In this document: piece by piece, positions 17,188 to 25,886 of the stretch
How the letters are laid out: each line of letters begins with the position of its first letter
How positions within the stretch are numbered: position 1 is the first letter of the stretch
Assembly (NCBI RefSeq): GCF_036186745.1
Contig: NZ_CP108086.1
Location: 372,001 to 436,000 of the forward strand
From: Microbispora hainanensis
GTDB lineage: Bacteria; Actinomycetota; Actinomycetes; Streptosporangiales; Streptosporangiaceae
Length of the DNA: 64,000 nucleotides
Reading direction: 5' to 3'
Position numbers and translations under genes: made by a program
The notes under the pieces: model-generated
Databases searched by the model: none
Told to the model about the DNA's origin: nothing
Seen by the model: only the letters and a program-made list of their open reading frames with translations

Positions 17188-17859
17188 TCAGTCGACCAGG
17201 CCGAGACACGCGAGCAGGTTGTCCTCGATCAGGGCCACCACCTGCGGCGGAAGCCGCCCCAGGTAGTCGCCGAGCTCTTCCTTGAGAAAGGGCTGCGCGC
17301 AAACGGTGCGCACCCAGCACTTGCTGGGCAGATTGGCGGTTCCCTGCGCGAGCTTGACGCAATACTCCGTTTTGAGCGTCGTCCTCGCTCGCGCGAGCAG
17401 CGCCTCGGCCTGCCTGCGCCGCCGCGCCCGGCTGAGGTCGAGCAGAACGCCGGACTCTCCGCCCGCCTGCGCCTCGATGACGGGCACGGTGGCGTCCACC
17501 ACGCTCCGAAGAGCGGCTGTGTCCTTGCCGCCATGCAGAGCCACGACCGTACGGACGAAGTCCATGGCCTCACGATCGAGAGGATCGTCCACAACCAGGG
17601 TTAGGGACAGAACGCCCGCCCCCGCGTCGGCCGACTCGTCGTCGCCACGCTCCGCGAGTTCGCTTTCCACCACATAGTCCTGGGCCCGCATCAGGGCGGG
17701 GTCGTAGGGGCCACGGCGCCCGAGGCGCCAGGTGGCCCCACTGATCGGCGCGTGTCCCGCCTCGACGGCGGCGACGTCGGTGAGATAAAGGAGCCCCACC
17801 AGGTGGGTCTCGGTCACCGACAGGTCCAGCTCCCGTGCCGCCAGGAGTATGGACAGCAC
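17188..17859 (-). CDS. Panacea/SocA-like (DUF4065-type) antitoxin-domain protein, orphan
   Basis: 223 aa from GTG 17859, the only start in this frame. Residues 15-60 (HLVGLLYLTDVAAVEAG then PISGATWRLGRRGPYDPALM) resemble the Panacea domain found in antitoxins such as SocA. The C-terminal half (QAEALLARARTTLKTEY, LGRLPPQVVALIEDNLLA) is not recognisable. No toxin gene is adjacent. A good ribosome-binding site (GGGGAGGAGC, 17905-17914) lies upstream but leads into a different frame (17903 down to 17814), hinting at an N-terminal frameshift or coupled leader peptide. Family assignment is by pattern only. Confidence 0.55.
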   Translation of the reverse strand: MLSILLAARELDLSVTETHLVGLLYLTDVAAVEAGHAPISGATWRLGRRGPYDPALMRAQDYVVESELAERGDDESADAGAGVLSLTLVVDDPLDREAMDFVRTVVALHGGKDTAALRSVVDATVPVIEAQAGGESGVLLDLSRARRRRQAEALLARARTTLKTEYCVKLAQGTANLPSKCWVRTVCAQPFLKEELGDYLGRLPPQVVALIEDNLLACLGLVD

Positions 17860-17903
17860 GGACCCGCCAGAGGATTCGGCATATCGATGGGCATGCTGAT
17901 CAC
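17814..17903 (-). CDS. Possible 29-codon leader ORF overlapping the Panacea-like gene start
   Basis: GTG 17903 (or ATG 17894) follows the strong Shine-Dalgarno GGGGAGGAGC and opens a 29-residue frame ending at 17814, overlapping the first 46 nt of the downstream gene in another frame. It could be a translational-coupling leader. Alternatively it is the true N-terminus of the Panacea-like protein, separated by a one-base indel. Confidence 0.3.
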   Translation of the reverse strand: MISMPIDMPNPLAGPCCPYSWRHGSWTCR

Positions 17904-18023
17904 CGCTCCTCCCCGGATCAGCCGCATGCTCACCGTGCCCCTCCCGGTCCGTCCACCACCGCGCCCAACTACAGCGAAGTCATTACTTACCGTCACATTG
18001 CGACGTCAACGCGTAATCGACAT

Positions 18024-18403
18024 TCAGCTGTCGAGGGCGGCGCGTTCGGCGTCGGTGAGCAGGCGGGAGCGGATCAGGAAGCGCACGCCCTCGGGTGCCT
18101 CCAGGGAGAAGCCGCTGCCCCGGCCGGGGACGACGTCCACGGTGAGATGGGTGTGCCGCCAGCGCTCGAACTGGCTTGCCGACATCCAGAACGTGACCGG
18201 CTCGTCGACGCCCTCGACGGCGAGTGAGGCGAGCAGCACGTCGGAGGAGCCGGTGCGGAACTCGCCCTCCAGATAGCACATCGGCGCGCTGCCGTCGCAG
18301 CAGCCGCCGGACTGGTGGAACATCAGCGGGCCGTGGGCCGCCCGCAGCCGCCGGATGAGGTCGGCGGCCGCGGGGGTGAGGTCCACGCGGGACACCTCGG
18401 GCA

Positions 18404-18404
<1 letters not shown>
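18024..18404 (-). CDS. DUF779 domain-containing protein
   Basis: 126 aa. Its ATG (18402-18404) overlaps the stop of the aldehyde dehydrogenase gene as ATGA, so the two are translationally coupled. The motifs GPLMFHQSGGCCDGSAPMCY and DVVPGRGSGFSLEAPEGVRF are diagnostic of DUF779. The family almost always sits beside ExaC/AcoD-type aldehyde dehydrogenases. The Cys-rich segment could help metal or cofactor handling, but its function is not established. Confidence 0.92.
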
Positions 18405-19927
<1,523 letters not shown>

Positions 19928-20099
19928 GGGATGGACCTCCCGGACAGGGTGTGGGTCTGACGCCCCGGACCTTAGTCACGGGCACGTTGCCGACACGTTG
20001 CGTCCATGTTCCCGGCGCCTTTCCGGAAACAGCCTCTCACCGAGCTGAGCCTCCGATCCGGATAGTCAGAAATAAGGTTACGGCCGGTCAAGTCTGTCC

Positions 20100-20114
20100 T
20101 AAAATCACGCGTCA
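20100..20114 (+). promoter_or_regulatory. -10-like TAAAAT eight nt before an ATG start
   Basis: TAAAAT at 20100-20105 lies eight nucleotides before ATG 20114 and no Shine-Dalgarno sequence intervenes. A near-leaderless transcript is likely. Confidence 0.4.
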
Positions 20115-21379
20115 TGATTTCGGAATCGTTTTCCGCCTCCCGTCGGGACGCGCTGCGCCTGCTGGCGGGCGGCGCCGCGGCCGGGCTCGCCGCCGGGCTG
20201 CCCGCGTCGCCCGCGAGCGCGGCGGCCCGCACGTGGAGTGTGACCGGCAGCGGCGCGACGTCGCTCAAGCCCTTCGACGACACGCTCAAGAGCTTCATGC
20301 AGGCGCGGACGATCCCGCACGCCTCCCTGGCCGTGGCCCGCAAGGGCAAGCTGGTGCTCGCCCGGGGCTACAACTGGACGGCGGACACCTCGTTCTCGGC
20401 CGGGCCCACCTCGTTGTTCCGCATCGCGAGCCTGAGCAAGCCGATCACCGCCGCGGCGGTGCTGAAGCTGGTGCAGGACGGCCAGCTCAGCCTCACGGCC
20501 AAGGTCGCGCCGCTGCTGGGGCTGAGCACGGCCGCCGACCCGCGCCTCGCCTCCGTCACCGTGACCCACCTGCTGCAGCACCTGGGCGGCTGGGACTCCG
20601 AGGTGTCGGGCGATCCGATGTTCAGCGACCGGACGATCGCGGCCAAGTTCGGCGTCCCGCTGCCGGTCACCCAGGCGCACATCATCCAGTACGTCACCGG
20701 CCGCAAGCTCGACCACGCGCCCGGGACGACGTACGCGTACTCGAACTACGGATACCTCCTCCTGCAGAAGGTCATCGAGAAGGCGAGCGGGGTCTCGTAC
20801 GCGAGCTACGTTCAGAGCAAGATCCTGACGCCGCTCAAGATCAAGCGGATGACGCTCGGCAGGACGGCGAAGAGTCTCCGCAAATCGGGCGAGGTGCCGT
20901 ACTTCTCGAAGTACACCGGCACGAGCGTGATCGACACCTCCGGCTCCGTGCTGCCCTACCCGTACGGCGAGTTCAACCTGGAGAACATGGCCGCCCACGG
21001 CGGCTGGCTCGCCACGGCCGTCGATCTGGCGAAGTTCACCACCCTCTTCGACGCGGCCGGCGTGCTGACCTCGGCGTCGATCTCCAAGGCGTTCGCCAAG
21101 CCGTCGATCGGGATCAACTCCAACGGCTGGTACTACGGCCTCGGCTGGCAGGTCCGCCCGGTCACCGGGGGCCGCAACACCTGGCACACGGGTTCCCTGG
21201 CCGGCACCTCCACCCTCATGGTGCGGCGCTACGACGGGCTGAGCTGGGTGGTGCTGTTCGACCAGCGCGACGACGCCTCGGGGCTCGGCTACGGGGACAT
21301 CGACTCCCTTCTCCACACCGCCGCCAACTCGGTGAAGTCCTGGCCCACCACCGACCTCTTCTCCACGTACGGTCTGTAA
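20114..21379 (+). CDS. Tat-exported serine hydrolase (class C beta-lactamase family)
   Basis: 421 aa. The N-terminus has a twin-arginine signal (SRRDALRLLAGGAAAGLAAG, cleavage near ASAA). The mature part has SLSK as the SxxK nucleophile motif (RIASLSKPITAAAV), YSNYGYLLL as the YxN motif and WHTGSLAGTS as the third (HTG) motif. Relatives include DD-peptidases and esterases; a resistance role is not implied. The stop is two nucleotides before the next start, so it is probably co-transcribed with the flavoprotein gene. Confidence 0.9.
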   Translation: MISESFSASRRDALRLLAGGAAAGLAAGLPASPASAAARTWSVTGSGATSLKPFDDTLKSFMQARTIPHASLAVARKGKLVLARGYNWTADTSFSAGPTSLFRIASLSKPITAAAVLKLVQDGQLSLTAKVAPLLGLSTAADPRLASVTVTHLLQHLGGWDSEVSGDPMFSDRTIAAKFGVPLPVTQAHIIQYVTGRKLDHAPGTTYAYSNYGYLLLQKVIEKASGVSYASYVQSKILTPLKIKRMTLGRTAKSLRKSGEVPYFSKYTGTSVIDTSGSVLPYPYGEFNLENMAAHGGWLATAVDLAKFTTLFDAAGVLTSASISKAFAKPSIGINSNGWYYGLGWQVRPVTGGRNTWHTGSLAGTSTLMVRRYDGLSWVVLFDQRDDASGLGYGDIDSLLHTAANSVKSWPTTDLFSTYGL

Positions 21380-21381
21380 AT

Positions 21382-22539
21382 GTGGACGACGTCTGGGATC
21401 TGGTGGTCGTCGGCGCCGGGCCGGCGGGCTCTGCCGCCGCGCTGCGGGCCCGGCAGCTCGACCCCGGCTGCCGGGTGCTGCTGCTCGACCGGGCGGCCTT
21501 CCCGCGGGACAAGCCTTGCGGCGACGGCATCGCGGCGCACGCACGGCAGGAGCTCGCGCTGCTCGGGCTGCCCGGCCTGCTCGACGACCACCGGCCGACG
21601 CCGCGCCTGTCGGTGACGTCGCCCGGCGGCGCCCACGTCTCGGCCGTCGTCGCGCGGCCCAACCACGTGGTGCCCCGCCGGGTCTTCGACGCCCGGCTGG
21701 TCGAGGCGGCGCGGGCGCGCGGCGTGGAGGTGCGCCGCCACCGGGTGCGCACGCTGACCGCCCTCGGCGGGCACGTCGTGGTCGACGGTCACCTGGTCGC
21801 CCGGACGGTCGTCGCCGCCGACGGCGCCAACTCGGCCGTACGGCGGCTGATCGGGGTGCCGCCGAGCCCGGAGCGGCACACCGCCATCGCGGTGCGCGGG
21901 TACGCCGACGTGCCCCCGGACGACGACGTGCAGGTCATCGTCATGCAGAGCGAGGCGTGGCCGGCCTACGGCTGGTCGTTCCCCGTGGGCGACGGCACGG
22001 CCAACGTCGGCTACGGCCTGCTGCTGCCCCGCATGCGGGAGACCGGGCTGCCGGGCCGCGAGGTGCTGCACGGCCGGCTGGCCCGGCTGCTTCCCGAGAT
22101 GATGGAGAGCCCGCCCGGCGAGGTGCGCGACCTGCGGGCCCACCACCTGCCGCTGTCGAGCGGGCGGCCGGTGCCGGGCGCGGGCCGGGTGCTGCTGGCC
22201 GGTGACGCGGCGAGCCTGATCAACCCGCTGACCGGCGAGGGCATCTACTACGCGCTGGTGTCGGGACGGCTCGCCGCCGAGGCGGCGATCGGGTCACCGG
22301 ACGCCCCGCTGCGGGCCTACCGGCGCGGGCTGCGCCGGGCGCTCGGACGGCACCTGCGCACCACCGACACGCTCGCCCTGGCCGCCCGCTCCCCCGGGTT
22401 CATCGACGCGGCGATCGACGTCGCCGCCCGCCGCACCGAGGTGTTCGACCTGCTCGTCGACGTCGGGCTCGGAGCGGGCACCGTGCCGCCCCGCCTGGCC
22501 GCGGCGGTCGCCGTCCGATGGCTCAGGAACCTCGCCTGA
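21382..22539 (+). CDS. Geranylgeranyl reductase-family FAD-dependent oxidoreductase
   Basis: 385 aa from GTG 21382 (TAA of the previous gene ends at 21379). An N-terminal Rossmann motif DLVVVGAGPAGSAAALRAR, then FPRDKPCGDGIAAHA (the diagnostic CGDG of the family), VVAADGANSAVRR, and GDAASLINPLTGEGIYYAL binding FAD. Members reduce isoprenoid double bonds or hydroxylate substrates. The substrate is unknown. It converges on the GAF regulator gene with a 4-bp gap. Confidence 0.87.
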   Translation: MDDVWDLVVVGAGPAGSAAALRARQLDPGCRVLLLDRAAFPRDKPCGDGIAAHARQELALLGLPGLLDDHRPTPRLSVTSPGGAHVSAVVARPNHVVPRRVFDARLVEAARARGVEVRRHRVRTLTALGGHVVVDGHLVARTVVAADGANSAVRRLIGVPPSPERHTAIAVRGYADVPPDDDVQVIVMQSEAWPAYGWSFPVGDGTANVGYGLLLPRMRETGLPGREVLHGRLARLLPEMMESPPGEVRDLRAHHLPLSSGRPVPGAGRVLLAGDAASLINPLTGEGIYYALVSGRLAAEAAIGSPDAPLRAYRRGLRRALGRHLRTTDTLALAARSPGFIDAAIDVAARRTEVFDLLVDVGLGAGTVPPRLAAAVAVRWLRNLA

Positions 22540-22543
22540 GCCT

Positions 22544-23851
22544 TCACAGCGACGGCAGGCCGTACTCCGCGTCGAGGTACCGCACCCGCCGGGCGGCCCG
22601 CGCCCGCGCCGGGGATCCGGCGGGCAGCGCGGCCAGCAGCGCCTGCCAGGCGACGATGTCGTCCCTCCCCCACGGCGCGCGCGTCCACCGTTCGAGCAGC
22701 GCGGGGTCGCGCCGGGCCACCAGCAGGTCGCGTACGCCGTCGTCGAGCAGGCGGCGCTGCCAGACGACGCCGGGCGCGTCCGAGCCGGGCAGGAGCGGCC
22801 CGCGATAGGCCCGCAGCGCGGCGTCGGCGTCCGCGGCGGCCAGGTGCTCGGCCAGTTCCTGGAAGTCGGCCCGCACCGGCACCCGCAGCCGGTACGGACG
22901 GGAGTCGAGCAGCGGGCCGAGCCGGTGGCGCAGCCGGGACAGCTCCGCGCGGAGCGTGACGGGGTTCAGCGCGCGGTCGCCGTACAGCTCCATGCTGAGC
23001 TGGTCGCTGCCCAGTCCCTCGGGGTGGCAGGCCAGCAGCACGACGATCTCGCTGTGCCGGGGGCCGAGCCTGATGCGGCGCGGGCCCTCGCCGAGCACGG
23101 CGTCGTCCCGGCCCAGGGCGGTGAGCGTCACGGCGGGCGCGAGATCCGGTGCCGGGAGGGTCGCCAGATGGGCCTCCGCCGCGCGGGCCGCCGCCTGCAC
23201 GAGGGCCAGGCTGTACGGGCTGGCCAGGTTGTCGCCGCCGGTCACGTCGACCGCGCCGAGCAGGTGGCCGGTGTGCGGGTCGTGGATCGGCGCGGCGGCG
23301 CAGGTCCACGGCTGCACCGGCACGGCGAAGTGCTCGGCCGCGAAGATCTGCACCGGATGGTCGACCGTGATCGCGACGCCGGGGGCGTTGGTGCCCGCGT
23401 GGGACTCGTCCCACCGGGCCCCGGCGACGAAGTTCATCCGCTCGGCCCGCGCCCGCGCCCCGCGATGGCCCTCGACCCACAGCAGCCGCCCGGCCGCGTC
23501 GCACACCGCGAGCAGGTGCCGCCCGTCGTCGGCGATGCCGCCCAGCAGGTCGCGGAACAGCGGCAGCACCTGGGCCAGCGGGTGCGCGCGGCGATACTCC
23601 TCCAGCTCGGCGTCGCTGAGCTCCAGCGGCGCGAGCGCGTCCGGATCGACGGCCCGCGCCGAGCGCCGCCACGAGTCCGCGACGACGGAGCGCACCGGGC
23701 CGTCGATCGGGCCGTCGATCACCCCGGCCGACAGGAAGCGTTCATGGGCGCGGCGCAGCTCACCGGTGCGTTCCGCAGCGTCGGCCCCGGACTCAAGCGC
23801 GAGCCATGGATTGGTCACGGCGCCCTCACTCTCCGCGTCTTCAGGCGCCAT
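22544..23851 (-). CDS. GAF-domain transcriptional regulator with C-terminal winged helix
   Basis: 435 aa from ATG 23851. Residues about 60-230 resemble the sensor part of AcoR-type activators (RSVVADSWRRSARAVDPD, ARWDESHAGTNAPGVAITVD, AAAPIHDPHTGHLLGAVDVTG) without a sigma54 AAA domain. The C-terminal LGPRHSEIVVLLACHPEGLGSDQL then RAELSRLRHRLG looks like a winged helix. In actinomycetes such regulators commonly neighbour ExaC-type aldehyde dehydrogenase plus DUF779, here 3 kb away. Control of that operon is an inference. Confidence 0.8.
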   Translation of the reverse strand: MAPEDAESEGAVTNPWLALESGADAAERTGELRRAHERFLSAGVIDGPIDGPVRSVVADSWRRSARAVDPDALAPLELSDAELEEYRRAHPLAQVLPLFRDLLGGIADDGRHLLAVCDAAGRLLWVEGHRGARARAERMNFVAGARWDESHAGTNAPGVAITVDHPVQIFAAEHFAVPVQPWTCAAAPIHDPHTGHLLGAVDVTGGDNLASPYSLALVQAAARAAEAHLATLPAPDLAPAVTLTALGRDDAVLGEGPRRIRLGPRHSEIVVLLACHPEGLGSDQLSMELYGDRALNPVTLRAELSRLRHRLGPLLDSRPYRLRVPVRADFQELAEHLAAADADAALRAYRGPLLPGSDAPGVVWQRRLLDDGVRDLLVARRDPALLERWTRAPWGRDDIVAWQALLAALPAGSPARARAARRVRYLDAEYGLPSL

Positions 23852-23893
23852 CGTCACCCACGCCCGGGCCGCCCGACAAGGGCCCGGGTCCGC

Positions 23894-24215
23894 TCAGCGG
23901 AGCCAGGGCGCGAACGGGTCCGCGGGCGGCTCGCCGGTCCACGCCACGAGCCCGTCCGGCCGTACGAGCATGGCCGGCGCGCCCGGGAGCACGGTGAGAC
24001 GGCCGGCGAAACCCTCGGCCCGTGCGGCGAGCCCCGGCCCGCCGGTGGAAGGCGTCGGCCGTCGGCGCGTTGAGCGACCGCGCGCCCATCGCCCCCGCCT
24101 TGTGCGCCGCCCCGGGCTCGGCCTCCCGCTCCAGGACCAGCACCGACACCCCGCCCAGCCGCAGCTCGCAGGCGAGCATCAGCCCGGCCGGGCCCGCACC
24201 CGCCACCACCACGTC
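23894..24215 (-). pseudogene. Remnant of FAD-dependent aromatic monooxygenase
   Basis: About 55 N-terminal codons remain (DVVVAGAGPAGLMLACELRL, VLVLEREAEPGAAHKAGAMG) and are joined, in another frame, to about 45 C-terminal codons (GRLTVLPGAPAMLVRPDGL, then WTGEPPADPFAPWLR and stop). The roughly 400-residue middle is gone. The 5' end abuts a TetR fragment on the other strand, so a deletion has removed both starts. Confidence 0.75.
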
Positions 24216-24569
24216 AGGACGACCTCATCGACCTGATGGTGGACGCCGTGCTGCGCGAGAACGCGCCGCCGGAGCCCATCGGGGAATGGCGCGCGGACCT
24301 GCGCGAGCTCGCCGAGCGCACCCGCGCGCTCATGCTGCGCCGCCCCTGGTTCGCGCTCGCCACGGCGGCGCGGCCCGGGCTCGGCCCCGGCAGTCTGCCC
24401 TGGATGGAGGCGTGGCTGCGGGCGGTCGACGGGCTCGGCCTCGACGCCGCTGATCCGGATCATGGTGGAGGCCGAGGGGCCGCACCGCGCCGACCAGGGC
24501 GAGCGGATCTTCGCGTCCGGCCTGCGGCAGGTGCTCGACGGCCTGGCCGCCGCGCTCCCCGCCGGGTGA
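24215..24569 (+). pseudogene. Remnant of TetR family regulator (C-terminal part)
   Basis: DDLIDLMVDAVLRENAPPEP and RTRALMLRRPWFALATAARP match the ligand-binding half of TetR proteins. The DNA-binding domain is missing. After about 24450 the frame shifts and the end (LIRIMVEAEGPHRADQGERI, FASGLRQVLDGLAAALPAG, stop) is read in another frame. It presumably once regulated the divergent monooxygenase, whose remnant abuts it. Confidence 0.7.
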
Positions 24570-24594
24570 CCGTGACGGCCTGTCACACGGTCCT

Positions 24595-25881
24595 CTACAC
24601 GGCCCGGCGGGCGCGGGCCATGGCGGCCAGGCGCGTGCGCTGCTCCGGGGTGAGGCGCGCCAGCCGCTCACGCGGATCCGGCCGCGTCATGACCGCGTCG
24701 ATGCCGAGCAGCGCCTCGGCGTGGTCGGCCGCGACACGCACGGCGTTCTCCGACGCCGCGTCGGCGGCGAGCGGCGCGATCCGCTCCCGATATCCGCCGT
24801 CTTCCCCGCTGTCTTCAAGGGCCCGCGCCAGCAGATCGGCCGCCCGGTCCTCGGTCCAGTGCGTGACGGGCAGCCAGGTCGCCACCCCGGCACGCTCCAG
24901 CCGCTCGGCGTTGTCCGGACGGTCGACGCCGTGCGCCAGTAGCACCTGCGGGGTGGCCGACGACAGCGCCCGGGCGAGCGTGCCGATCCCGCCGTGGTGG
25001 ACGACCGCGGCGACCCGGGGCATGAACGAGGCGAACGGCGCCGAGGGCATCCACTCCACCCCGTCGGGCAGCGACTCCGGCTGGAACGCCGGATGCCGGT
25101 TCACCAGCAGGGCCTTCCTGCCGATCCGCCGGCACGCCCGCGCCGCCACGTCGTAGAAGCGGTCGTGCAGCACCTGCCCGGTGCCGCCGGTGATCAGCAC
25201 GGGCGGCTCGGCCCAGTCGGGCACCGGCCCCTCCGCGGTGTCACCGAGCACGAACCCGCAGCGGACGACACCCTCCGGAGCCGGCTGGCCCGCGGCGTCG
25301 AACCACTCCGGCCACAGCGCGAGCTGGGTCTTGGCGCTGTTGAGATAGGCGGACCAGTCGCGGACCGGTCGCAGGCCGAACTCCTGGAAGACCTCGTCGT
25401 ACCCCTGCCCGAGCACGCGCCTGAAGAGGTTCGCGAGCACCGGCAGCGAGACGTACTGGTGGGGCGTGACGGACACCAGCGCCACCGGCACCCCGCGGCG
25501 CTCGGCGGCCATCAGCGCGGCGATGCCCGACGTGTGCCGGGCGACCACCACGGTCTCCCCCGGACGGTAGTGCGCCTCGATCATGCGGACCTCGTCGGCC
25601 AGCAGCTCGAACAGGCCGTTGCGCCGGTAGAGCGCGAGCACGCCCTCGGGGTCCTTCAGTGGATCGAGCATGTAGCGCCGGGCGTCGTCCAGGTGGCGGT
25701 CGTAGCCCTCGTCCGTGTCGATCGGCAGGTGCCGCAGGCCGGCGGCCGCGATCCGGTCGGCGAACCACGCGTGGGTCATCACGACGACGTCGTGGCCGCG
25801 CTCCGCCAGCTCGCGCCCGATCCGTACGAACGGGAGCACGTCGCCGTTGGTGCCGTGGGTGCTCAGCAGCATCGTGGCCAT
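24595..25881 (-). CDS. MGT/UGT-type glycosyltransferase of the NRPS cluster
   Basis: 428 aa from ATG 25881 (second ATG at 25872). GT1-type pattern: LLSTHGTNGDVLPFVRIGRE at the N-terminus, VLITGGTGQVLHDRFYD in the middle and VAAVVHHGGIGTLARALSSA plus VLLAHGVDRPDNAERLERAG as the sugar-nucleotide binding region. It starts 6 bp after the FkbH gene and is the last gene of that operon. It may decorate or inactivate the cluster product. The final 25 residues (ERLARLTPEQRTRLAAMARA) form a charged helix resembling helices at NRPS subunit termini. Confidence 0.88.
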   Translation of the reverse strand: MATMLLSTHGTNGDVLPFVRIGRELAERGHDVVVMTHAWFADRIAAAGLRHLPIDTDEGYDRHLDDARRYMLDPLKDPEGVLALYRRNGLFELLADEVRMIEAHYRPGETVVVARHTSGIAALMAAERRGVPVALVSVTPHQYVSLPVLANLFRRVLGQGYDEVFQEFGLRPVRDWSAYLNSAKTQLALWPEWFDAAGQPAPEGVVRCGFVLGDTAEGPVPDWAEPPVLITGGTGQVLHDRFYDVAARACRRIGRKALLVNRHPAFQPESLPDGVEWMPSAPFASFMPRVAAVVHHGGIGTLARALSSATPQVLLAHGVDRPDNAERLERAGVATWLPVTHWTEDRAADLLARALEDSGEDGGYRERIAPLAADAASENAVRVAADHAEALLGIDAVMTRPDPRERLARLTPEQRTRLAAMARARRAV

Positions 25882-25886
25882 GCGGA

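Noticed and set aside
19951..21381. N-terminal 477 codons of an 862-codon plus-strand frame ending in the geranylgeranyl-reductase-like gene
   Set aside because: This part is an out-of-frame shadow of the serine hydrolase gene. The flavoprotein begins at GTG 21382, where the FAD motif starts.
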